Notes under the pieces: model-generated
What the model saw: only the letters and a program-made list of their open reading frames with translations
Told to the model about the DNA's origin: nothing
Database searches by the model: none
Position numbers and translations under genes: made by a program
Shown: piece by piece, positions 49,985 through 62,622 of the stretch
How the letters are laid out: each line of letters opens with the position of its first letter
Position numbering within the stretch: position 1 is the first letter of the stretch
NCBI GenBank assembly: GCA_037783545.1
Contig: JBBELK010000620.1
Coordinates: 1,860,001 to 1,924,000 of the forward strand
Direction: 5' to 3'
Length of the DNA stretch: 64,000 bases
Source: Henricia sp. BOLD:AAB3569
Lineage: Eukaryota; Echinodermata; Asteroidea; Spinulosida; Echinasteridae

Positions 49985-51500
49985 GGGATTAATGCTGATG
50001 TGCATTCCATTCCCATCAATAGCGTCTCGTGTACCGACGTACTTACTTTTACATGTATACTTATTAGTATCCAGACGACCATATTAAATTTTTGTTGCTA
50101 TGTAATGTGACCAGGTGCACACACAAGGTGTGAGGTACAGAATCAGGAGAGAATAGCATAAAACAACCAGACTGTTGGTGGTCAGGCATTGGTGTGCACC
50201 ACGTAGCAACAACAGCATAGTATGTGAACTTTCTAAACTGCACCTCCATTTGAAAGTTAAGAATTTGGGGCACTAGACCGGAAGGCGTACTTTGATTTGG
50301 GTATGAAGGGAAACATTTTCACTTTAAAGTTATTTTATTTATAATAAATCAATCAGATTTTTGGAAAGAAATAACATTTTTACAAAAAAATAATAACCCA
50401 AAGAAACTTGCACCCTATTTCATTTTGTTTCGCCATACTTCAAGAAGGCTAATGGGATCGGAGGAAAGAAAATACATGTACTTGTAAATAATTAATTTGT
50501 CTTGTGACTGAATGTAAACAATATTAAAATAAACTGTTTTGCTTATTATGTTCAGTTTATTATTCAAATTATACAATTTCATTACTGATCCCATCCTTAT
50601 TAGTGACTTGTCATTTTCCTTGAAACAACAGCAATCTCCCTTCAAAATGGTAATGCCTTTCGTAATCATCCTCTTGCAACAGTGCCCCTTTAACGCACTC
50701 CCTAACTCCTGCGTACAGTGGCCCTGTTGAAAAAGGCCCCATTTGGCGGTGGGACTAGCGACAGAAATCTTGTCGCCTCTGCTGGACCAATCAGGACGCT
50801 TGCTGTGCATTGCAGCACGATTGCAGGCATTCAAATGTAACGCGCGCAGATTGTAAACACCGTGCATGCATGTGATACATGTACTCGGTAATGCTGGCCG
50901 TTGTCCGCGTCGGCGATTGGCTGCTATTTAAAGCATACTGGGGAATCCGTTCCCTTACATTCGTCAGCATGCATCCCTGTTATTAATTTGAAAAACTGCG
51001 GAGTAAATAAGGTTCGTCGTTTGAAAGTTTGGTAGGAATGGGACAGTCATAAGAAACGGAACCCAATACAATTTCTGGAAAGTATAGAAATTGTTTCTTT
51101 TCGGCATAACATGACCGTATTTATTAAATTACATCAAAATGACTCTGGCGTGAGTTGGCTCAAGACAACAGCCGGCTCACTCCACAGATTTGCGTGTATA
51201 TTTCCTCAGGGTATTGTCACGTCGCTTTGCAGAGTGGAAATTCCCTGAGATCTCAGGATGTTCGTAATAGACTCAAAACAAAGAGACGTCAGGTTTGCTT
51301 ACATATGGTTGCCTCTGGCCCCATTCCGTCTATTACCATACCCCAAGAAAACCACATAGAATTGCTTGCATGTGAATAAACCACGATGTCATGATTTAGG
51401 TCAATAGACTGCTAATGTGTGATGTCGGTAACTGGGTCTAAACATTATTTTGTTGGTGATCTGACATTTGCTTTGTTGGTTTTAGTGTAGAGACCCAGTA
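49985..51500. other. intergenic region, promoter-like segment near 50.9 kb
   Basis: At 50914-50940 an ATTGG (inverted CCAAT) is followed by TATTTAAAG, then CATTCGTCAGC. No following ORF is convincing. Nothing else recognised. Confidence 0.25.
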
Positions 51501-51504
51501 ACAT

Positions 51505-51855
51505 TGGCAACACCCGAGTGGTTTGGGTCATTGACTCGCAATCATGGGTGAAAACTTGGGGTTGCGGGTTCGAATCCGGCTGCGGTACCTGTGCCCTTGG
51601 GCAAGGCACTAACCACACTTGCTCCATCCTTCGGAAGGGATGTAAAGCCGTTGGTCCAGTGTGTTAGGTAATGGTAACGCACTCTAAAGATCCCAGAGCA
51701 TTCTTTTGTGAAGAGCAAGGGGATTCCCCGGTGTCTCTGGCCATTTCTAATTCCAATTCTTCATGGGTTTCCTCACGCTTACGAGTGACAGTGCAATGAG
51801 CACTATTGAGGAATCCTTGGTATGAATACCAGAAAGAAATAATAATAATAATAAA
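51505..51855 (+). repeat. full-length tRNA-derived SINE (plus orientation)
   Basis: CCGAGTGGTTTGGGTCATTG, B box GGTTCGAATCCGG, body CTTGCTCCATCCTTCGGAAG, tail (AAT)n. Same family as 23217-23575. Confidence 0.75.
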
Positions 51856-51891
51856 GATGACGTTTTCACGTTAGTACTCTATTATCAGTCT

Positions 51892-53880
51892 GCTATGGAA
51901 TTCCATATGTGCCAATCAATCCGCGTCTCCTTTTTATCCCGTCGCGTTTTTTTTCCCGTCGCATTTTTTCGTTTCGTCGCATTTTTTCTCTTTTCGTCGC
52001 ATTTTTTTTTTTCGTCGCATTTTTTTCCCCGTCGCATTTTTTTTTTCGACTACTGCTACTCACGTCTGTTCAAGGCCCATAGAGATAACGGGCACATACT
52101 ATTTTTCTGGGCTTGGGCGCGTGATTCCACGCCGCCGGAGTCGAGTAGAATCGATTCCACTTCGAATCGCGTTTCGATATTTTTTGAGGAATCGATTACC
52201 TGTAGAAATCGATTCCCTGTCGAAATCGATTCCCTTTCATCTAGATTCTAGAACCAATAAATGAAATGAATGAAATAAAATTAAGCCGAAGGCATTTTTG
52301 TTATGGATCTTACCCCTGAACCACCCTGATGACTAGCTGAACCTGGTGCATCGTTTGTACTGGTGACGCGCCGTAGATCAACCAGTCGTCCAGGTACATG
52401 CAAAGGTTGACACCCTGCAGCCTGAGGTACGCTCCCACCGCCCTGGTAACCATCGTGAACACACTGGGCGAAGTGGAAATCCCGAAGGGAAGGCACGTCC
52501 ATTCGTACGTCTGGCCCAGGATCTCGAATCTGAGCCAGCGCTGGTCTAGGGACGAGACCGGGACGTGCAGGTAGGCATCCTTCAAATCGATAGAGGATGC
52601 CCACCTTCTCTTAAGCGGGCAGCGTAGGATGGACGCAAAAGTCTCCATCCTGAACTTGCGGGGCCGTATGAAACGGTTTAAGGGCTTGGGGTTCAGGATG
52701 GGGCGCCAGTCCCCGGTCTGCTTGGGAGCCAAGAAGAACGTCAACCAAAACCCCTCGCGATAGGGGGGAGGGGGGGTCGACCGGAGAGATGGCGCCCTTG
52801 GCAAGCAGGGCAGAGACCTCTGTCATAAGGATGACATCCTTCTGACCCCCGTCCTGTGGATAAGGGGGTAGGTTTCGGTTAAGAAGTCGCTGGGGGTACC
52901 GCCGTGAATTCCAGGCGATAACCCCGAGACACAATCTCCAGAACCCAAGCGCCCGGGAGCTGAGAAGGCTGGCCACTCTGGACGAACGTCTGTGGGCAAG
53001 GAGCATGCCTGGACCCGTGGAGGCGGGAGAAGAGGAAAGCCAAGATCGAGTTGGCCCTTCTCCGCCTACTGCTCGGGCGCACAGGACAAGCCGAGCTTCT
53101 CGGCCGCCCTACGCACCACAGCAGGGGTACACGCTGGAAGAGTGTCCACCTCCTCTGGGTCCATAGTGGCCGCCGGCGGGGCCAGGACGGATGTAGCCTC
53201 GTCAGGAGGCTCGTCCGAACCCGAGTCATCCTCACCGCTGCTAGCCTCCGAGACATCGAAGGTTAGTGGGCGGTAGGAACCCGCGGAAGACGGGGCAGCC
53301 GATGGAACCAAAGGAGAAGGAGCAGGCGCGCATCCATCTGGGTAGAGGGCGCCGTTCCCGATGGACCTGCGGGCTCGTGAGCCGGCACTGACTGGTCAGC
53401 CCCAGTAAAACAGTTGGGCTGGACCCGACCGAGCCCCAACGATGGCCCAAACCGGTTCTCCGTAGGCTCGACCCCTCCTGTCCCTGAAGGTACGCTATCC
53501 GAGGGACGGGGGTCACTTGCGTAACCGCCGTGCTCAGCTCTCATACCTACCGAATCGGCAGTACCCCTTCCTTTGAAGAGAGAGATGAGTTCCCGTAACA
53601 ACGGTGCTACCTCGCTACCCAGAGGTTGTTCGGTAGCGGCCCCAACTGACCCAAGACCAGGGGGCCGAGCAGCCGGTGGTCGGGTCACAGCGTAGCCAAC
53701 CAGGCTGGGGTGTATTGGTTACGTACTGCTGGGCAGCTAACTCCGAAGGGACTAGCTGTGGCAGGTACTCAGCACCAGCGGGACCCAGCCACAGAGCTAT
53801 ATATAGGAACTAGAGTGAGCACTTATCACGTGACCCCGTGCCCTCAAGGGTGCGTGGACGCCATTTTGTTAGTGGGCAAA
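51892..53880 (-). pseudogene. DIRS-like retroelement, left copy (degenerate)
   Basis: On the minus strand the region from about 53.0 to 52.3 kb encodes a reverse transcriptase with DLKDAYLHVPV, LPFGISTSP and the catalytic YLDDWLIYG motif, typical of DIRS/Pat-like tyrosine-recombinase retroelements. The frame is broken by an indel in a G/C run near 52.76 kb. About 870 bp present in the right copy is missing near 52.99 kb. Coding stops soon after YLDD, so RNase H, methylase and recombinase domains are absent. The 5' end has a TATATATA box (about 53800) and a TCACGTGA motif. Confidence 0.75.
51940..52050 (+). repeat. CGTCGCATTTTTT minisatellite
   Basis: Short units of CGTCGCATTTTTT with variable T runs; the inverse is at 59650-59855 with more units. 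Confidence 0.75.
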
Positions 53881-54956
53881 AAGTACGTGCTAATGTATTG
53901 ACGACATGCGTATTTTCAGCTTTAATTTTATTTTAAGATTATGCTTTCAGCGATAGGGGTGCAGAAAGATGTGGTTGCTAACTACAATCATCCTGACTGT
54001 CGGATCATTGTCCCATGTTTATATTTTACTTTAAAAGATTGAAACTTTAGTTAGGCCAAACACTTTTCTTTCCCCATGGGCCAAACAACATTCAAAATCG
54101 TCGCCCGGGTACTGTACAAGATTTGGGGAGTTGATCATAATTTTTTTTAATGACTTATCTAGCATTAGAATGTGCAGATTTGATGGAAAAACTCGAAATT
54201 TGGAGTGGGAAAGTTTAAGATTTTGTGAGGAAACACTGGATTTTTTTTCAGCCTGCCTCATCTATTTTGCACACAAGGTCTGAAGCCACGATCAACTTCC
54301 TAGTTCTTTCCTGCTACGTCCCCCACTGCTTTTTGCGTGTGTAGGTAGAGCATTCGGGTATACTAGTACCTCAGCCATTAACTTGGGGGAAAGTAACACC
54401 CGTTTCATACAGGCGCACGATCGTTCCGATTAAACTTTTGTTTCAGACAGGCGTCGGTATGCGAGCCGCGCGCACACTTAAGATCGACGTCTGAAACCAA
54501 GTCGCTGTTCAGTCGTTCGATCTTTCGACTTCTGGCGAACCAAGTCGCTCCAAATTGTTTCATACGTCGAACTTAATTCAAATTTCTGGGATAATTTAGT
54601 TCAGCGCGACTGTAAGGTGCAGGATTTCCCGGTGAAACCGACTGCCTAAGGGAAAAACTACCGTTCTACCGTTCACCATGCATTAAGTACATAGCATAAC
54701 CTAGCGTTTTCAAGAGAAAAACTGTATTTTTTTCATTTCTAAAATCACGTTTCTAACAAAATTCGCACTTTTTGTGACATTATTATGTCATAATTAGTGG
54801 CAGAGGTGTACGTTACTTATACCTGCCTAGGTACAATAGAAAAAGCTCACTCATGACTGGCGTTAAACAGCCAATAAATCATTTAAAAGCCCATTTATAG
54901 CTGCCGCGCCGTTGACTGCAGTGGATACATCCGGGTATTTATCAATCATTTTGACC
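53881..54956. other. spacer between retroelement arms
   Basis: Contains the second copy of the repeat found at the window start (about 54.18-54.30 kb) and an inverted pair on AGACAGGCGTCGG. No gene seen. Confidence 0.4.
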
Positions 54957-55148
54957 ACTAACAAAATGGCGGACGCGGTCCCAGGGCGGCACGCCCGGGT
55001 ACCGCGCACAGGCACGGGGTCACGTGATAAGTGCGCACTCTAGTTCTTATATATAGCTCCATGGACCCAGCCAAACTGGCTGACCCGCCTGTGCCCCGGT
55101 AGCATAAGCACCAACGTCATGTCCAGCTACCGGGTCCCCCGGCATGAT
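54957..55148 (+). repeat. retroelement promoter/leader fragment
   Basis: CACTAACAAAATGGCG, TCACGTGATAAGTGCGCACT and TTATATATAGCTCCATGG repeat the 5' region at 53.79-53.88 kb in inverse. The next bases (55063-55148) are an inverse of 56.94-57.01 kb. Confidence 0.55.
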
Positions 55149-55149
55149 G

Positions 55150-56749
55150 TGGTTTCAACGTTGTGACGATCTCCTTTGATTTTTCACCTCCTTTGATTTT
55201 TCACCGGAAATCGCAAAGACTGTATGAATCCGAATCGAGTACTTTTGAAAACGGCCATAATGCACTGAATTCGCGGCAACTACACTGCGGCAACATTTTT
55301 GCACCAGTTGCAGACTACCAGCGACGCGGTGTCATGGCGATATGGTTTTTCTATTACGTGTAGGGTTACCAGTTTATGTCAGACACAGAAATATTTAAAA
55401 TTTTATTAACTTTTTGCTCAATCAACATTTCGCACACTCGGTGATAAATGAGATTTTAAGGATTTTTATAGTGGACACCGAATCGGTAATTTTGAGGTGG
55501 TGTCAAAATGGTAACGAAACTGTCCCCACGCATGATATAATTCCTATCTAAGGTCTCCGGAAGTCAACGAGTCTCGCAGAGTCCCGCTCGTTCTCGAGGT
55601 CAACTTACACGGTCTATTGTGGGTGCACGTGCCCACTTTTGAAGGCATACAGAGTTCATTCCGCATACAGAGTGCACCCCACCACTCAGTTGTCGTGTCC
55701 CAATAACATATCATAGTATGCACACAAATCTACTATAATCAAGGTGCCCACGTTATTACCCCTGGTCACTAGGCTCACTGGAGAGCATACAGCCCTGTTG
55801 GACTCTCATGATGAGAGCGCCCAATCAAACACAGAACACTTTCACTCTTATACATGTACATGTAGGTATCCATTTGCTCCCGGTGAAACCAGATAGTCCA
55901 TAACAAAGTGTCTTGCCCAAGGGCACACTCACATTGCCATCACCTGCATTCGAACTGACAACCTGTAGAATTGACCAGGTATTAAATATGACATATTAGA
56001 CTGCTCTCCTTTAGTAACATGTTGTATACTATGTATAATGCAATTAAAACTAGCGTTATTGAGCAAAATATTGACCTTTTTACAAAAATTCAAAAAACCA
56101 TGAAGGAAAAAAGATACCAAACCAAATTTTATACTAAAGATAGATTAGATACAGTATTTTAAGATATGTAAGTTTCAATTGCTTGGGTAGTGACCTATCG
56201 GGGAACCACCCCTCAGAAGAGGAGGCTCATTTTGCCATTTTTCTTTGCGGACCCACTTTTAAACTTAGACCACGCCCCCCAAAAAGGTGAAATTGCTTTG
56301 TCCTTGATATGAAGCAAACCCATGTGCCTAGTGTGTGTGCATATAAAATATGAAGTCAATTCAACCATCCATGTGGGCACCATGGGGAGCCAAAAATGAA
56401 AACAAGTTACCACGATAATCAAAAATGAGAGTTTTCGGGGAGCGACATCTCGAAAAGGAAACGTGGTAGCGTACTTTTGATAACAGAATCATGCAGATTA
56501 GATGCCAATCTATGTGTATATCAATTTTCAGGTAAAAATTCCCAAGCATTTTTTAGCTACAGGCCTCCAATGGCACGGCTACGATTGGGAAAATGTGGGT
56601 AGGGTAGGCATTTTCTGGAGGTCATATCCCAGCAACGAGTTGGAGTTGGCCTCTAACATTTTGTAAATGTTCATGACATAGGTTGAAGTATTTTTATAAA
56701 ATGTTTTGACCAAATCCGAGTCGGACCCCTGACAACCTCTAGGTGATTT
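55150..56749. other. non-coding sequence between retroelement pieces
   Basis: Contains a SINE-like fragment at about 55.73-55.97 kb (TGTCTTGCCCAAGGGCACAC). Otherwise no recognised feature. Confidence 0.4.
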
Positions 56750-59700
56750 CACACGGAATGACCCAGCTATGCGGGGTTTCCTCGGCCGGCCGCCGGCTCA
56801 CCCAACACCTACACAGTTTGGGCCGGGAAGCGGTGTGCCGCGGCAGGGGTCTTTCCCGTTCATGGCCCAACTGGCCCAGCCAGTTTCGAACTTCTACACG
56901 GGTACACCCGCGACCGCGTTCAGCGCACCGTCCCCGACCGCGGGAGACCCGGTAGCTGGACATGACGTTGGTGCTTATGCAGGCGGGTCAGCCAGTTTGG
57001 CTGGGTCCCGCTGGTGCTGAGTACCTGCCACAGCTAGTCCCTTCGGAGTTAGCTGCCCAGCAGTACGTAACTAATACACCCCAGCCTGGTTGGCACGTCG
57101 GGGTGGACCAGTCCGGCACGGGTTTTCTACCATGGCTCCACCGGACTATGGCTACGCCGTGACCCGACCACCGGCTGCTCGGCCCCCTGGTCTTGGGTCA
57201 GTTGGGGCCGCTACCGAACAACCTCTGGGTAGCGAGGTAGCACCGTTGTTACGGGAACTCATCTCTCTCTTCAAAGGAAGGGGTACTACCGATTCGGTAG
57301 GACCCAGGTATGAGAGCTGAGCACGGCGGTTACGCAAGTGACCCCCGTCCCTCGGATAGCGTACCTTCAGGGACAGGAGGCGTCGAGCCTACGGAGAACC
57401 GGCTTGGGCCATCGTTGGGGCTCGGTCGGGTACAGCCCAACCGTTGTACTGGGGCTGACCAGGTCCATCGGGAACGGCGCCCTCTACCCAGATGGATGCG
57501 CGCCTGCTCCTTCTCCTTTGGTTCTATCGGCTGCCCCGTCTTCCGCGGGTTCCTACCGCCCACTAACCTTCGATGTCTCGGAGGCTAGCAGCGGTGAGGA
57601 TGACTCGGGTTCGGACGATCCTCCTGACGAGGCTACATCCGTCCTGGCCCCGCCGGCGGCCACTATGGACCCAGAGGAGGTGGACACTCTTCAAGCGTGT
57701 ACCCTTTGCTGTGGTGCGTAGGGCGGCCGAGAAGCTCGGCTTGTCCAGTGCGCCCGAGCAGTAGGCGGAGAAGGGCCAACTCGATCTTGGCTTTCCTCTT
57801 CTCCCGCCTCCACGGGTCCAGGCATGCTCCTTGCCCACAGACGTTCGTCTACTGTGGGACAGGTCGGGGGCTGTTCCCCAGAAGTCTGGAATTTTCTCGG
57901 TGAAGGGTTTCACCAGATCATTCCGGACTACGGAGAAGGCTTATGACTCCTTCCTGAGGACACCCTCCATGGACCATGACGTCGCCGCTAGGCTACCGTC
58001 GACCAAGGGACCTCCAGCGGTCTTCTCTCCTTTCTGGGAGGAACAGCTGCGCCTTCTTGACTTGGCGGTGTCCTCCAGCCTTCGGCTAGGCGCCTTCTCC
58101 ATGATCGTCGCCCACGACATGCGTCGGTTGTTATGGGCGACAGAGCAGATGCCGCCACGGAGGTCTCCGATGCTGCCATGGTAATGGCCGCGCTTGTAAC
58201 CCGGAAGACGGAGACCTCGATGGCGCTGACCCTCCGGCGTAAAAATGTATGTTTTTCCCTCTGGTCGCTAAGCTCAGACCTGGCTTCTCAGGTCTCGAAG
58301 ACCAAGCCTGAGAAACAGGACGTCCTCTTCGGAGGCGCGTTCTGTTCTTACCTGCTCGCTTTGGCCGAGCGGGTTGAGAGTGAGCAAGCGCTAAAGCAAG
58401 CACAGGCAAAGGTTTCTGGTTCCCAAAAAACCTTCGAGCAAGAAGAGCAAGGGCAAGCGCCCTTCCTGTTCGAGCTCTGGCAGGCCCGCCAAGCAGGAGA
58501 AGTCAGGCACTTCCTAGGACACCAAGCAGTCCGGTGCCCCGGGTTCTTCTCAGAAGAATTTCAGGGCCAGGTCTGGCCAGCCTCCCAATTCGAAGGGCAA
58601 GGGCCCAAAGAAGGGGAAGCAACGTCGGTCCTGAGGGCTTGGCGGCCGCGGAATCCCCTCATGTAACGGGATCCCTACCACCTCCGGTGGGCGGCCGCCT
58701 TCGGTTGTATGCTCCGGAGTGGCCAGCCATCTCAGCTCCCCGGGCGCTTGGGTTCTGGAGATTGTGTCTCGGGGTTATCGCCTGGAATTCACGGCGGTAC
58801 CCCCAGCGACTTCTTAACCGAAACCTACCCCCTTATCCACAGGACGGGGGTCAGAAGGATGTCATCCTTATGACAGAGGTCTCTGCCCTGCTTGCCAAGG
58901 GCGCCATCTCTCCGGTCGACCCCTCTCCCCCCTATCGCGAGGGGTTTTGGTTGACGTTCTTCTTGGCTCCCAAGCAGACCGGGGACTGGCGCCCCATCCT
59001 GAACCCCAAGCCCTTAAACCGTTTCATACGGCCCCGCAAGTTCAGGATGGAGACTTTTGCGTCCATCCTACGCTGCCCGCTTAAGGGAAGGTGGGCATCC
59101 TCTATCGATTTGAAGGATGCCTACCTGCATTTCCCGGTCTCGTCCCTAGACCAGCGCTGGCTCAGATTCGAAATCCTGGGCCAGACGTACGAATGGACGT
59201 GCCTTCCCTTCGGGATTTCCACTTCGCCCAGGGTGTTCACGATGGTTACCAGGGCGGTGGGAGCGTACCTCAGGCTGCAGGGTGTCAACCTTTGCATGTA
59301 CCTGGACGACTGGTTGATCTACGGCGCGTCACCAGTACAAACGATGCACCAGGTTCAGCTAGTCATCAGGGTGGTTCAGGGGTCAGATCCATAACAAAAA
59401 TGCCTTCGGCTTAATTTTATTTCATTCATTTCATTTATTGGTTCTAGAATCTAGATGAAAGGGAATCGATTTCGACAGCGAATCGATTTCTACAGGTAAT
59501 CGATTCCTCAAAAAATATCGAAACGCGATTCGAAGTGGAATCGATTCTACTCGACTCCGGCGGCGTGGAATCACGCGCCCAAGCCCAGAAAAATAGTCTG
59601 TGTCCGTTATCTTTATGGGCCTTGAACAGACGTGAGTAGCAGTAGTCGAAAAAAAAATGCGACGGGGAAAAAAATGCGACGAAAAAAAAATTGCGACGAA

Positions 59701-59895
59701 AAAAAAATTGCGACGAAAAAAAAAAATGCGACGAAAAAAAAAAAAGGCGACGAAAAGAAAAAAAATGCGACGAAAAGGAAAAAAATTCGACGAAAAGAGA
59801 AAAAATGCGACGAAAAGAAAAAATGCGACGGGAAAAAAAACGCGACGGGATAAAAAGGAGACGCGGATTGATTGGCACATATGGAATTCCATAGT
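56750..59895 (+). pseudogene. DIRS-like retroelement, right copy (degenerate, longer)
   Basis: The inverse of 51892-53880 plus extra sequence. A Gag-like part in several broken frames (56.77-58.66 kb) includes FWEEQLRLLDLAVSSSLRLG. The reverse transcriptase reads through in one frame to 59394 with DLKDAYLHFPV, LPFGISTSP and MYLDDWLIYG. It ends 20-odd residues after YLDD, followed by the same 3' tail (CTTCGGCTTAATTTTATTTC) and a GCGACG minisatellite. No RNase H, methylase or recombinase domain is visible. Confidence 0.78.
59650..59855 (+). repeat. AAAAAATGCGACG minisatellite
   Basis: About 13 units of AAAAAATGCGACG with AAG variants. The Lys/Arg-rich and Phe-rich ORFs on the two strands are translations of it. 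Confidence 0.8.
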
Positions 59896-59899
59896 CTGC

Positions 59900-61170
59900 A
59901 GATTGTTAAAGGACTAGTGTCTCGTCTACTTTGGAAAAGGCAGTAAAACAATTAGAGGGTGACTGGTGTTAAAAATGATCGCATTGTGTATTTTTCTAGG
60001 TATAGACCGTATCGAATAGCTGCCATCTTTGTCATTTAAAGGCGTGGCCAGATTTTTCCAAAATTGGATTTCGTTCTTAGCTAACAATCATCATAAAATG
60101 CCTCCAAAAATACCATCTATGGGAAGAAAACAGGAAATTTGTTATCTCAAGCTTGGATGTGGAAGAAAAATGTACTGCGATATTCCTGGAAATATACGGA
60201 TTGAGAGCACGAAATTTGATAATGGTAATGAGAAAAATATGACAAATGATATTGTATCAAAATCTCAACACCCATGGGAAAAATGGGGTGTCAAAAATGT
60301 TATCTGGTAACGCTCCTTTATTAAAGGCCTGTAGATGATCTGTTTTTGAGCGATTCTGCGAATAAAACCATTATAAATCAAAAGAAAGACATCAACAAAC
60401 TCATCCTTAGAAATTTCAGCTTTGTCAAATGTACCACGTTTAAAAAAAAACATGGAAATCCATATGCATTTTCTTGGTCTTGGCGGGGTGTTTCAAATAT
60501 TCGTTCTCAGTTGATCGGGTACTATATGTGGCTTGCGTCATGCACTCTGTGGCGCACACACAAACAAGCGCAGTATGCGTGTGCGCGCGATCCATAAAAA
60601 TGCATCGCGTTGGAACACACACACGCAGTACACAGCGCCCATGCATTTTGGACCGCGTAGATGCGAACCAAAAATAAGTAAATCGTTTGCAAACGATCTA
60701 AATAATTTCATCTTTACGGATTATTTTCTGGTAAAATTATATCATTTTGAGCGGAAACCTTTCATTGGATAGTTGCTATTAATTCAATCTTTACTTTCAG
60801 AACTTTTCCCCTGTAAACTCGTCGATTACTTTTTGGGGTCATTGCAAATGATCCACTGGGCCTTTAAGCGAGTGTCTGTGGGTGGATTGGGGGCAAGTCT
60901 ACGAGAACGGCGAGGAAGTATGAAAAGCCTCAAGAGGGCGCGCTCTAGAGCTAACAATAACATGACAGCTAACAGGCGCAGGCATTTGTTTATCGTGTTC
61001 AGCAGCGAGCGCTGGTGAGAATGCACTGATTTTTGTGCCATTTTATGCAACATTTTCCACGTTACTAACTGCATTTAGCGTCGATATCATAACCTAAGTT
61101 CATATTATGGCTTATTATATTGGTTTGTCACGCAAGCGAGGAAAGAATTGAGCAGTTGACAAATGTAAAT
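59900..61170. other. non-coding sequence
   Basis: Includes a fragment of the TAGACCGTATCGAATAGCTG MITE at 60002. Short ORFs here have no family resemblance or splice support. Confidence 0.4.
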
Positions 61171-61175
61171 TATGT

Positions 61176-61272
61176 TGGACAACTCGCACCGAGACAACTC
61201 GTGCCCGGGACAACTCGTACCCGGGACAACTCGTACCCATGACAACTCGTACCCGGGTCAGCTCGTACCCCT
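61176..61272 (+). repeat. GACAACTCGTACCCGG tandem repeat
   Basis: Six imperfect 17-bp units. The following 300 bp is loosely repetitive too (GGCAAAA, CAGCAAA). Confidence 0.7.
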
Positions 61273-61759
61273 TTTGTTGTTATCATTTTGCTGTAAATTT
61301 TAAACGTCCTGCGAAACATCCCCCCCCTCCCCCCGAAAAAAAGGCAAAAATTTCAGCAAACATTGCAGCAAAAGTCAGCTAAGTTGCGACAAAAATCACG
61401 GCAAATGTCCCGGCAAAATTCCAAGGAAAAGTTGTTGCAGAATGTGGCTGAAATCGGGTCAAAGGTCTTCACAAGGGGCCAGCAAAAGTAGCACTAAAAC
61501 TCTCGCCAACAAAAGTCTGAATGTCCTGACAAATGTCCTGGTAAATTCCCAACAAAGGTCGCTGCAAACTTTACGGCAAAAGTGAACGACACTTTAGGGG
61601 CAAAGTGCGGGGAAAACATTCTCTGCAGAAAAGGAAGTCGGTGGCATGCCCGTACACGATTCTAATATGAAGATGGAAATGGTTCAAGATGTCCCGGTTA
61701 CGAGTTGTCCTGTTTCCCCTCAGCCTCAATTGTTTCCCCCACCCCTTCCCCCACCCCCA

Positions 61760-62015
61760 GCGAGCTGCCCCGCCTAAGGGGTGGGGATTGTCACTTTTCG
61801 AGTGACAAAATCCCCACCCCTGGGGCAAGATTTAGGTGACAAAAATCCCCACTCCCGGGTGCAAAACATGCGTTTTGTATACAAATGCACAGAAATTTGT
61901 ATTTCAATGGGTCAAAATCCACCCTGCAGGGGCACGAAAAACGTGACCAAACCCCTGGCCCAAACCTAGGGGGTGGGGCAGCGCGGGGGGAGGGGGGGGG
62001 GGGGGGGGGGGAAAC
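61760..62015. repeat. second copy of the 35.24-kb repeat, with poly(G)
   Basis: Shares AAAATCCCCACCC and CCTAGGGGGTGGGGCAGCGC with 35237-35440 and ends in a G run (61985-62011). Confidence 0.6.
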
Positions 62016-62065
62016 AATTGATAGGTGCATACCTTTATCATGTGGTTATTTGTATTAATACAAAT

Positions 62066-62455
62066 GGTATTTTTTTTCGTTGAGATTGAACGTGGATTTT
62101 GGTGAATTTTGGAAATGATAGCTTATTCAATTCTAAGATATACTTCCCACTTGCACTTTTGTCACAAATGTTGAAAAAGTCACAATTTCTCATTCAAAAA
62201 TTGCATTCAGTTAGTGCACAAAATAACCATTCACGTGCGCACACAGCGCCCTCTGTTGTCGCGCATACGCACGGACCGCTCACGCCTTAATTTTGTGCAT
62301 TACTTTATGCAGTAATTTTATCATTTATTTATCTGAGAAATGCAACATTTCCTACAGAAGTGCAAGTGGGAAGTATATCTTAAAATTGGATTATCTGTTG
62401 ATTCCAGGAGGTTATTTCATTCAAATCTTTGTTCAATGTATACGGAAAAAATACC
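62066..62455. mobile_element. MITE, GGTATTTTTTCCGTATAC family (copy 3)
   Basis: Same interior blocks; upstream of the HERC4-like exon. Confidence 0.7.
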
Positions 62456-62622
62456 CAGACAAATTATAAGTTTTTCCTAGTAAAATTAGATTTGCACTTG
62501 TTGATGCTTAATTTAGGGAACACATAGTGACGTCCGAGTACGGAATTCTTTCCAATCATTTTAAAGAAAAATATCTATGATCAACTTTTGTGATTTTCTT
62601 CAAGCTTTTCTATCCTAGTACC

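Noticed and set aside
51155..51379. 74-residue ORF downstream of promoter-like sequence
   Set aside because: No recognisable domain and no supporting splice structure; the promoter match is weak.
53066..53311. Acidic ORF within the left retroelement
   Set aside because: Part of the degenerate Gag-like region, not an independent gene.
59431..59951. Phe-rich and Lys/Arg-rich ORFs
   Set aside because: Translations of the GCGACG minisatellite.
60029..60310. 93-residue ORF beginning MSFKGVARFF
   Set aside because: Starts in a MITE fragment, has no family resemblance and no splice or polyadenylation support.
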